A DNA stretch of 22,077 bases from CANRIN01 sp964493515 (GTDB lineage Bacteria; Bacillota; Clostridia; Oscillospirales; JAAYOS01), in the NCBI GenBank assembly GCA_964493515.1, contig CAZBNJ010000025.1, positions 1 to 22,077 on the forward strand, in the 5' to 3' direction. This document shows, piece by piece, positions 15,651 to 22,077 of the stretch. A model generated the notes under the pieces. The model worked only from the letters and a program-made list of their open reading frames with translations. It made no database searches and had not been told where the DNA came from. The first letter of the stretch is position 1; each line of letters opens with the position of its first letter. Position numbers and translations under genes: made by a program.

Positions 15651-17096
15651 GTGGCTGAGAGGGCATCGAAAGTCTTTGCGAGACTGATTTTTGCGCTGGT
15701 CGCGGCGCTGTATGTGGGCATTTTGGCGGCATGGGTGAACGTGGAGTGGGACAGCTCGATAGCCATCCGAGTGGTCGGGATAGCGCTGGGAGTGTGCGGG
15801 ATAGCGATACTTTTCGGCGGGATAAAGCCGGATATCAAGCTGAAAGACGGCAAAATCGCGCTGATTTTGGCGGCGGTATGCTTCGCGGTGAAGCTGGTCG
15901 CCGTGCTGCGCTGGCGGGTCGAGCCGTCCGCCGACTATGCGACCTTTGCCACGACGGCGAGTGACCTCGCGCGGGACGGCAGCATCTCACTGCACAGATA
16001 TGTTGCGCTGTTCCCGCATATCTACGGATATTCGGCGTTTTTGTCGGTGTTTTATCGCGTTTTCGGTGATGGACAGCTCGTCGCGCCGATCGTAAACGCG
16101 GGACTGTCGGCACTGACCGCCGCACTGCTTTATCTGTTGATTCGGAGATATTCTGACAAGAAAAACGGCATTTTGGGCGCGTTTTTGTGGATAATCTGTC
16201 CGTCACAGACGCTTTACAACATCTATGTCCTGAGCGAACCGCTGTACACCGCCGAGCTGGTCGGCGCGATGCTGCTCTGCGACACACTGCGCACGAGGCT
16301 CAAACCCGCTGCGGCGCAAGGGATCCGCGGTACACTGGGTATCGCGGCGGGACTGGGCGCGCTGCTCGCGGCGGTGCAGCTTGTGCGGCCGATCGGCACG
16401 ATAATCGTCATCGCGCTCGCCGGAACGCTGCTTGTCATCGACCTGCCCTACGACCTGAGGACGGCGGCAAAGCGGGTCAGCGCGCTGGCGGTCGTGGCGG
16501 TCGTAATGCTTTGCGGCACAAGGCTTGTGGGCCTGCGGATAGACGCGGCACTCGGCGAGCCGGCGGCGCACAGCGTCGGATACAGCTACGCCGTCGGGCT
16601 GAACGAAAAGAGCGGAGGTCGTTGGGACGCGGACGTTTCGGCGCGACTGATGGCGTACAGCGACGAGGATGGCGCGTCTGCGGACTATGCCCAGAGCCGC
16701 ATGATGGACGAGGTAAAATCACTGATAAAATTGGGCAAAATAAACTACATTTCACTCTTTAAGACGAAGTTTGAGAACCTATTGTCGCACGACAACTCGG
16801 CCGTGACCAGCTACGGCACAAAGGTGTTCGCGCGGCAGGAGCTGTTCGCCGACATGTGCGACTTCTTCTGGCTTTTGACGGCGCTGCTCGCGGCTGTCGG
16901 CGCGGTGTGCGCGATCGTCAGAGGTGAGCGCGGCGCGTTGCTTGTCACGTCGCTGTACGGCTTCGGGCTGGTCGCGGCGCAGATGCTCGTCGAGGTCGCG
17001 ATTCGCTACCACTATTCGCTCTATCTCGCGACCATCCCACTCGCGGTGTATGGTTTGCGAACTATTTCGGGTCTATCTCGGAGGAAAAGGGCATGA
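15651..17096 (+). CDS. Multi-pass membrane glycosyltransferase-like protein (GT-C / PMT_2 type)
   Basis: 481 residues with about 10-12 hydrophobic segments. The layout matches the dolichyl-phosphate-mannose / ArnT-like GT-C superfamily. There is an acidic residue in the first outer loop (PSADYATF, D95), a conserved SEPLYTAE segment (196-203), and a late RYHYSLYLATIP helix start (452-463) like the RYxxP region of the family. Such enzymes move sugars from polyprenyl-phosphate donors onto envelope targets. The substrate is unknown. GTG start at 15651 is chosen with GGAGGG nine bases upstream. The last four bases (ATGA) overlap the transporter gene, so the two are coupled. Confidence 0.8.
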   Translation: MAERASKVFARLIFALVAALYVGILAAWVNVEWDSSIAIRVVGIALGVCGIAILFGGIKPDIKLKDGKIALILAAVCFAVKLVAVLRWRVEPSADYATFATTASDLARDGSISLHRYVALFPHIYGYSAFLSVFYRVFGDGQLVAPIVNAGLSALTAALLYLLIRRYSDKKNGILGAFLWIICPSQTLYNIYVLSEPLYTAELVGAMLLCDTLRTRLKPAAAQGIRGTLGIAAGLGALLAAVQLVRPIGTIIVIALAGTLLVIDLPYDLRTAAKRVSALAVVAVVMLCGTRLVGLRIDAALGEPAAHSVGYSYAVGLNEKSGGRWDADVSARLMAYSDEDGASADYAQSRMMDEVKSLIKLGKINYISLFKTKFENLLSHDNSAVTSYGTKVFARQELFADMCDFFWLLTALLAAVGAVCAIVRGERGALLVTSLYGFGLVAAQMLVEVAIRYHYSLYLATIPLAVYGLRTISGLSRRKRA

Positions 17097-17962
17097 ACGG
17101 ATATAAAGAGGCACGAAAAGTCTCGATTGTGACGATAATTGCAAACGCGGTGCTCGCGGTCGCGAAGCTGGCAGTGGGACTGGTAGCGGGCAGCGTGTCG
17201 GTGCTGTCCGACGCGGTCCACACCTTCAGCGACGTGGGCACGACCTTTGCTGTGATGGTCGGAATAAAACTTGCGTCGTCAAAGGCGGACAGCGACCATC
17301 CCTATGGGCACCAACGGATAGAGAGCCTTGCGTCGGTGCTGCTCGCGATAGCGCTGGGCGGCACGGCGGTGCTCATCGGAGTGGAGGGCGCGCAGAAGCT
17401 GTGGAGCGGCGAACGCGCCGACCCGTCGATTGCCGCGCTGATAGTGACCGTGCTGTCGATTGGCGCCAAGGAGTGGATGTTCCGCTACACCAGGGCGGCG
17501 GCGAATCGACTGAACTCGTTGTCGCTCATGGCGGACGCGTGGCACCACCGCACCGACGCGGTCAGCTCGGTGGCGGTACTTATCGGCGTGGGCGGCAATA
17601 TGTGCGGCGTGTGGTGGCTCGAGCCGGTCGCAGCCATCGGGGTGTCGCTGCTGATACTCAAGGCGGCGGTAGACATACTGCGCGGGGCCTTTTCACAGCT
17701 TACCGACCGCAGCCTCGCACAGGAGGATCTGGACAGGATAAGCGACATCGCGCGCGCGACCGACGGCGTGAAAGCGGTTGACGATCTGCGCGCGAGAATA
17801 AGCGGCAACGTGGCGTTCGTGGACATCGACATCGCGGTGGACCGCACGCTCAGCGTCGAGGCCGCGCACGAGATCGCCGAAGCGGTACACGATGGCGTGG
17901 AGGCTGCCGGACTGCGCGTCCAGCACTGTATGGTGCACGTCAATCCGTGGTACGGGGAGTGA
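17093..17962 (+). CDS. Cation diffusion facilitator (CDF) metal transporter
   Basis: 289 residues, typical for the FieF/MamB/YiiP-like CDF family, which exports Zn2+, Fe2+ or Mn2+ in exchange for protons. TM2 metal-site residues are in SDAVHTFSDV (D40, H43, D47) and TM5 residues in ADAWHHRTDAVSS (D148, H151, D155). A DSDHPYGHQRIES loop joins TM2-TM3, and the C-terminal cytosolic domain (about 205-289, CMVHVNPW end) is intact. The metal cannot be assigned from sequence. ATG overlaps the previous stop by four bases. The gene ends eight bases before the assembly gap, so its terminator is not visible. Confidence 0.94.
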   Translation: MNGYKEARKVSIVTIIANAVLAVAKLAVGLVAGSVSVLSDAVHTFSDVGTTFAVMVGIKLASSKADSDHPYGHQRIESLASVLLAIALGGTAVLIGVEGAQKLWSGERADPSIAALIVTVLSIGAKEWMFRYTRAAANRLNSLSLMADAWHHRTDAVSSVAVLIGVGGNMCGVWWLEPVAAIGVSLLILKAAVDILRGAFSQLTDRSLAQEDLDRISDIARATDGVKAVDDLRARISGNVAFVDIDIAVDRTLSVEAAHEIAEAVHDGVEAAGLRVQHCMVHVNPWYGE

Positions 17963-17969
17963 CTTTCAG

Positions 17970-18069
17970 NNNNNNNNNNNNNNNNNNNNNNNNNNNNNNN
18001 NNNNNNNNNNNNNNNNNNNNNNNNNNNNNNNNNNNNNNNNNNNNNNNNNNNNNNNNNNNNNNNNNNNNN
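17970..18069. other. Assembly gap of 100 N
   Basis: Exactly 100 undetermined bases, the conventional scaffold placeholder of unknown true length. RibF proteins are about 300-310 residues and only about 214 are visible, so roughly 270-300 coding bases are missing. The real gap is likely larger than 100, unless the end of ribF is itself lost. Frames drawn across it are artefacts. Confidence 0.98.
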
Positions 18070-18713
18070 TCGACGCGCACCGCATAGACGCCGTAGCGCG
18101 GCGCGAGCACGCCGTCGGGAATGGGCAGGTTGGCGGTGGGAAAGCCGAGCGTTCGGCCGAGCGCGCGACCGTGTTCGACCGTACCGCCGAGTATGTGCGG
18201 ATGACCGAGAAGGCGCTGCGCCGCAAGGGTTTCGCCCTGTTCGAGCAGATGGCGGATGCGGGTCGAGCTGACCGCCTCGCCGTCCGCGCGGACCTCGTCG
18301 ACCACAACGCAGTCGAGGCCGAGGCGCTCGCAGTCGTTCCGCAGCGTCTCAGCCGTTCCGCGCGCGCCGTCGCCGAAGGTGTAGCTGCGTCCGCAGACCA
18401 GTCCGCGCGCGCCGAAATCGGTGACGAGCATCGGCACAAACTCTTGCGGCGCAAGGGTTTGCATATGGTAGTCGAATTTCAGCTCAAACACTTTGTCAAT
18501 GCCGAAAAATCGTTTCAGGATGTATCGGCGGTCGTCCGGCGAGTTGATCAGCCGCGTATCGCCGCGCCCGAACGCCGAGGCGGGCGAGCGGTCGAGCGTG
18601 CAGACGGCAGGGGTCAAACCGTTGGCGCGAGCCATCTCCAGCGTTTCGCGAAGCAGCGCGGCGTGACCGATATGTATGCCGTCGAAGAATCCGAGCGCCA
18701 GGGCGTAGGGCAT
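18070..18713 (-). CDS. ribF: Bifunctional riboflavin kinase / FAD synthetase, 3' part lost in the gap
   Basis: Visible residues 1-214 of a flavin enzyme that phosphorylates riboflavin to FMN and adenylates it to FAD. The FAD synthetase module is complete: nucleotide-binding GFFDGIHIGH (8-17), CGRSYTFG (107-114) and SSTRIR (149-154). The flavokinase module only begins: GTVEHGRALGRTLGFPTANL (177-196) and YGVYAVRV at the gap. ATG at 18713 is chosen (one base after the truB stop, with GAGGTGG upstream). The open frame beyond it is truB sequence. The N-terminus is about 10-15 residues shorter than in many RibF proteins. It is last in the infB operon. Confidence 0.93.
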
Positions 18714-18714
18714 T

Positions 18715-19572
18715 TCAGTCCACCTCGAAAAAGTTTTTTTGCGTGCTGAGCGTGCCGTCGACGACCCGCCCAAGCATCAGAAATTCGCCGTTCGGAGCGT
18801 AGACGCGATACTCGCCGTCCGGTGAGTCGGTGCGCACGTTCGCGCCTACGCGGACGCGGCTTTCGCCCTCCACGGAGACGGTGAGCGCGGGAAGGTCGCT
18901 CCACAGCGAGTCGACCGGCATGAGCGGCGTGTTTTCGTTCAGATTTTCGAGAGAAATCGCGTCATTCAACGTGAATCTGCCGGTTTTTGTGCGTCGAAGC
19001 GCACACATCGCGGCACCGCATCCGAGCGCCCTGCCGATGTCGTCGATGAGCGTGCGGATGTAGGTGCCCTTTGAACAGTGGACGTCTATCGTGTGCATAT
19101 AGTCCTCAAAACCGAGATATTCTATCGAAAATATCTCTATTTCACGCGATTTTCGTTCGACTTCCACGCCTTTGCGCGCAAGCTCATAGAGCTTTTTGCC
19201 GTCCACTTTTATCGCCGAGTACATCGGCGGGGTCTGCTGCTGTTTGCCGACAAATCGTTGCAAAATCGCGCGTACATCGGCGGAATCGACCTGCTTATCG
19301 CTGCGTTCAATCACTTCGCCGGTGGTGTCCTGCGTGTCGGTGCGGATGCCGGTGACGAAGCCCGCGCGGTAGGACTTGTCCGCGTCAAGAAGCATTCCGC
19401 TGGCACGGGTCGCGCGGCCGACGAATATCGGCAGAACGCCGGTCGCCATCGGGTCGAGCGTGCCTCCGTGACCGACGCGTTTCATCCCGAGCGCGCGGCG
19501 GACACGGCTCACGACCCCTTGGGAGGTAAGCCCTTCCGGCTTGTCGATAAGAAGTATGCCGCTGCGGCTCAT
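18715..19572 (-). CDS. truB: tRNA pseudouridine(55) synthase
   Basis: 285 residues. It makes pseudouridine at position 55 in the T loop of tRNAs. Catalytic Asp D40 is in GHGGTLDPMATGVLP (34-48). Other marks are SGILLIDKPEGLTS at the start, KVDGKKLYELARKG, and HCSKGTYIRTLIDDIG, with a short C-terminal PUA-like domain (about 230-285). ATG at 19572 overlaps the nrnA stop by four bases (ATGA). The frame stays open upstream to 20415, but that part is out-of-frame nrnA sequence. Confidence 0.97.
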   Translation of the reverse strand: MSRSGILLIDKPEGLTSQGVVSRVRRALGMKRVGHGGTLDPMATGVLPIFVGRATRASGMLLDADKSYRAGFVTGIRTDTQDTTGEVIERSDKQVDSADVRAILQRFVGKQQQTPPMYSAIKVDGKKLYELARKGVEVERKSREIEIFSIEYLGFEDYMHTIDVHCSKGTYIRTLIDDIGRALGCGAAMCALRRTKTGRFTLNDAISLENLNENTPLMPVDSLWSDLPALTVSVEGESRVRVGANVRTDSPDGEYRVYAPNGEFLMLGRVVDGTLSTQKNFFEVD

Positions 19573-20531
19573 AGGTCGCCTATCTCGGCGCGCACGGCGG
19601 AGAGGACCGCCTCGTACGCCTCGTCGTGGCTCATACGAAGCGTCGCGCCCGCCGCCGCGGCATGACCGCCTCCGCCCAGCCGCTCGACTATCTTCGCGCA
19701 GTTCAGCCCGGGCAGGCTGCGCATCGACACCCGCCAGCTGCCGTCCTTCGAGTCGCGCATGAGTATGCTGAGCCGCACGCCCTCGATACTGCGAAGCATC
19801 GACGCGATGCCCTGTGTGTCGTCGTCGGTCGCGCCTATCTCCGCAAGCTGCGCGAGCGTGTAGCCGCTTATCGCGACCTCGCCGCCGCGAAGGAACTGCG
19901 CGCCCTCCAGCACCAGCGATTCGAGCTGAAGCTGCGCGCGGCGCTTGGTCTCGACGAATTTGCGGTTTATCTCGTAGAAGTCGATGCCGCTCGATATCAG
20001 CTCCGCCGCAACCGAGTGCGTCCGAGGGGTCACCGACGAGTAGAGAAAGCAGCCGGTGTCGGTCACCGTGCCGAGATAGAGCGGCAGCGCAATATCCTGC
20101 GAAAGCGTTGCGCCGAGCAGCTTTGTGAGCAGGAAAACTATCTCGCAGCACGCCGGGGCGTCCGCCTCGATGTGGGATTCGGCGGCGGTCAGACTGTTGG
20201 TGCCGTGGTGGTCGATGCACAGGTCGATCCTGCCTTCGTACACCCGCTCCTCCGGCGTGAGCATATTGTCCGCAGCGACATCGACCGAGCAGACGAAATC
20301 GGGCGAAAAGTCGTCGGGAGCGAAGTATTTCGCGACATAATCGGCGAGTTTCGGGGTGATTTCGCTGTTTCGCATGACATATGCCGTCTTGCCGACCGAG
20401 CGCAGCGCGGCGCACAGTCCCGCCGACGAGCCGACGGTATCGCCGTCCGGGTGCGTGTGAGTGAGTATGAGGATGTTATCCGCCGCCAGAAGCCTTGCGG
20501 CGCAGTCGTTTAAGGTTATCTCAGCGCCCAT
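19569..20531 (-). CDS. nrnA: DHH/DHHA1 phosphoesterase, NrnA-like
   Basis: A 320-residue phosphoesterase of the NrnA type: it degrades nano-RNA and dephosphorylates pAp, and some members cleave cyclic dinucleotide products. DHH domain marks: THTHPDGDTVGSS (24-36), SVDVAA (82-87, D84), DHHGTN (107-112) and the VTDTGCF segment (D158). DHHA1 marks: LGGGGHAAAAGAT (285-297). ATG at 20531 overlaps the rbfA stop by one base (TAATG), with GGAGGA upstream. It lies in the conserved rbfA-nrnA-truB order. Substrate preference among nano-RNA, pAp and pApA is not readable. Confidence 0.93.
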   Translation of the reverse strand: MGAEITLNDCAARLLAADNILILTHTHPDGDTVGSSAGLCAALRSVGKTAYVMRNSEITPKLADYVAKYFAPDDFSPDFVCSVDVAADNMLTPEERVYEGRIDLCIDHHGTNSLTAAESHIEADAPACCEIVFLLTKLLGATLSQDIALPLYLGTVTDTGCFLYSSVTPRTHSVAAELISSGIDFYEINRKFVETKRRAQLQLESLVLEGAQFLRGGEVAISGYTLAQLAEIGATDDDTQGIASMLRSIEGVRLSILMRDSKDGSWRVSMRSLPGLNCAKIVERLGGGGHAAAAGATLRMSHDEAYEAVLSAVRAEIGDL

Positions 20532-20881
20532 TATTCGTCCTCCTTATGCTCGCTTTCTACCTGTTTCATCACCTCGAGAATGTGCGTGCCGCGCTCGATA
20601 GAGCGGTCGTAGGTGAACCGAAGCTCGGGCGTTGCGCGGAGCTGCATACGGTGCGCAAGCTCGCGCCGCAGGAATCCCGCAGCCGACCGCAGCCCTTGCG
20701 CGACCTCCTTCTCGCTGCCGCCGAGCACGCTGAAGTAGACCTCGGCGCGGCTGAGGTCGCTTGCCGCGTCCACGCGGGTGATGCTCACAAGTCCGCTGCT
20801 GAGCCGCGGGTCCTTGAGAGAGGGGAGAAGTTTTGCCAATTCGTTGCGGATTTCCTCGTTTATTCGGTCGATTCGTGCCAT
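20531..20881 (-). CDS. rbfA: 30S ribosome-binding factor A
   Basis: A 116-residue KH-like protein that matures the 5' end of 16S rRNA in the 30S subunit. The start MARIDRINEEIRNELAKLL, the central DPRLSSGLVSITRV and the LRRELAHRMQLRATPELRF segment are diagnostic. ATG at 20881 is chosen over an upstream in-frame codon at 20902 because GGAGG lies seven bases before it. It sits between infB and nrnA. A possible GC-rich stem (20906-20912 with 20924-20930) lies in the 64-nt spacer after infB; its role, if any, is unknown. Confidence 0.96.
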   Translation of the reverse strand: MARIDRINEEIRNELAKLLPSLKDPRLSSGLVSITRVDAASDLSRAEVYFSVLGGSEKEVAQGLRSAAGFLRRELAHRMQLRATPELRFTYDRSIERGTHILEVMKQVESEHKEDE

Positions 20882-20945
20882 TTCATATCCTCCGAGTTGC
20901 AAACAGCGGGCGACCGTGTCAGCCGCCCGCCGTGGTGATTTTGTG

Positions 20946-22077
20946 TCAGCGCTCGATCTCCACCATGCGGAAGGCTTCGATGATGTCGCCCTCCTTAATA
21001 TCGGTGAAATTCTCGATGCTTATACCGCATTCGTAGCCGCTCGCGACCTCGCGCACATCGTCCTTGAAGCGCTTGAGCGATGCCATCGCGCCCTCGTGGA
21101 CGACGATGCCGTCGCGAACGATGCGCAGCGTGGCGCCGCGAAGGATCTTGCCGTCGACGACGTAGCTGCCCGCGACGGTGCCGATGTTCGAGGCGCGGAA
21201 CACCTGACGCACCTCGGCGCGGCCAAGCTCCTCCTCCTTGAACTTCGGGGCAAGCAGACCCTTCATCGCGGCTTCTATCTCGTCGAGGCACTCGTAGATG
21301 ACGCGGTAGAGACGCATATCCACGCCGTTTCGCTTTGCGTTGTCCGAAGCCGCTGAATCAGGTCGGACGTTGAAGCCGACGATTATCGCGCCCGCGGTCT
21401 GCGCGAGCAGGACGTCGCTTTCGTTTATCGCGCCGACGCCGGTGTGGATTATCGACACGCGCACCTCGTCGTTGGACAGCTTCTCGAGCGACGCCTTGAG
21501 AGCCTCCGCCGAGCCCTGAACGTCCGCCTTGACGATGACGTTGAGATCCTTGACCTCGCCCTCCTGTATCTGGGCGAAGAGGTCGTCGAGCGTGACCTTC
21601 TGCTGCGGCTTTGCCGCCTCCTGTTTTGCCGCCTCGATGCGCTCTGCCGCAAGCTCGCGAGCCATGCGCTCGTCCTCGACCGCGTGGAAGCTGTCGCCCG
21701 CCGCCGGAACGTCGGCAAGTCCCGCGATCTCCACCGGGGTGGACGGGCCGGCCTCGTTCAGCTTGCGTCCGCGATAGTCGGTCATCACGCGCACGCGTCC
21801 GACCGCCGTGCCGGCGATAAGAATGTCGCCCGACTTGAGCGTGCCGTTCTGCACGAGCAGCGTCGCCACCGGGCCGCGACCCTTGTCCAGCCGTGCCTCT
21901 ATGACCGTGCCCTGTGCGCGGCGGTTCGGGTTTGCTTTCAGTTCCTTCATCTCGGCGGTGAGCAGCAGCATTTCAAGCAGGTTGTCTATGCCGTCGCCGG
22001 TCAGCGCCGAGACCTTGCAGACGATGGTCTCGCCGCCCCACTCCTCGGGCACCAGCTCGTACTCGGTGAGCTGCTGC
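20946..22077 (-). CDS. infB: Translation initiation factor IF-2, C-terminal part (gene continues beyond the window)
   Basis: About 377 residues of the C-terminal half. The frame is open to the window edge, so the N-terminus and most of the G domain lie outside. The visible start (QQLTEYELVPEEWGGETIVC) contains the end of the G domain with its G5 SALTGDGIDNLL. Domain II follows (VIEARLDKGRGPVATLLVQNG), then domain III (DLNVIVKADVQGSAEALKASL) and the fMet-tRNA-binding C2 domain (FRASNIGTVAGSYVVDG). It heads the rbfA-nrnA-truB-ribF series. An internal GTG at 22052 is not a start. Confidence 0.98.
   Translation of the reverse strand, partial: QQLTEYELVPEEWGGETIVCKVSALTGDGIDNLLEMLLLTAEMKELKANPNRRAQGTVIEARLDKGRGPVATLLVQNGTLKSGDILIAGTAVGRVRVMTDYRGRKLNEAGPSTPVEIAGLADVPAAGDSFHAVEDERMARELAAERIEAAKQEAAKPQQKVTLDDLFAQIQEGEVKDLNVIVKADVQGSAEALKASLEKLSNDEVRVSIIHTGVGAINESDVLLAQTAGAIIVGFNVRPDSAASDNAKRNGVDMRLYRVIYECLDEIEAAMKGLLAPKFKEEELGRAEVRQVFRASNIGTVAGSYVVDGKILRGATLRIVRDGIVVHEGAMASLKRFKDDVREVASGYECGISIENFTDIKEGDIIEAFRMVEIER

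Noticed and set aside
17892..18749. Plus- and minus-strand frames running through the N run
   Set aside because: The gap length is arbitrary, so reading frame across it has no meaning.
19573..20415. A long N-terminal extension of TruB
   Set aside because: It is an out-of-frame reading of nrnA; the ATG at 19572 gives the normal TruB start and length.
20906..20930. A GC-rich seven-base stem between infB and rbfA as a terminator
   Set aside because: It is not followed by a T run and lies within a conserved operon; at most a processing or pausing structure.

Overview
The window reads as a GC-rich chromosomal segment (about 60% G+C by eye) of an anaerobic Bacillota, most likely class Clostridia (Oscillospirales or Christensenellales-like). 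The reasons are the gene orders rplU-prp-rpmA-x-obgE and infB-rbfA-nrnA-truB-ribF, an L27 with the cleavable Firmicute N-terminal extension, IreB and DUF951 proteins, a T-box in front of pheST, lysine/DAP synthesis by DapL, and strong AGGAGG ribosome binding sites with sigma-A-type promoters. A run of exactly 100 N (17970-18069) is a scaffold gap, so this is a draft or metagenome assembly. No phage, transposon, CRISPR array, rRNA or tRNA gene was recognised. The region is a core-genome mosaic and I do not see a convincing undescribed system.

Layout. 1-830: a lone DUF4430 lipoprotein gene (+) with a good promoter, closed by a bidirectional terminator. 832-5440: a minus-strand operon dapF-dapL-M42 peptidase-exported unknown protein. 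5443-6800: a minus-strand unit of a small unknown gene and a secreted NlpC/P60 cell-wall hydrolase, with a WalR-box-like repeat at its promoter. 6823-7193: ireB with its own promoter and terminator. 7232-10983: pheS-pheT behind a consensus promoter and a phenylalanine (UUC) T-box. 10989-11195: a DUF951 gene.

11273-12685 (+): a small unknown gene and a three-S1-domain RNA-binding protein whose 3' end overlaps that of obgE. 12673-15564 (-): rplU, prp and rpmA (L21, the L27-processing protease, L27), an internal terminator, then a membrane-anchored unknown gene in the position where Bacillus has spo0B, and obgE. A leader RNA candidate precedes rplU. 15588-17962 (+): a GT-C type membrane glycosyltransferase overlapping a CDF metal transporter. 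After the gap, 18070-22077 (-): the tail of the nusA-infB type operon (infB, rbfA, nrnA, truB, ribF), with infB cut by the window edge and ribF cut by the gap.

How the genes work together. Translation dominates (IF-2, RbfA, TruB, L21, L27, Prp, ObgE, PheST, an S1-domain protein). A second theme is the cell envelope: DAP synthesis, an NlpC/P60 hydrolase, IreB (a substrate of the PASTA kinase pathway) and an exported unknown protein. Many junctions are 1-8 nt overlaps, which implies translational coupling. The most useful second-look items are the WalR-like repeat, the unknown exported protein coupled to the DAP operon, the fold that could occlude the S1-protein ribosome binding site, and the unknown protein in the spo0B position.
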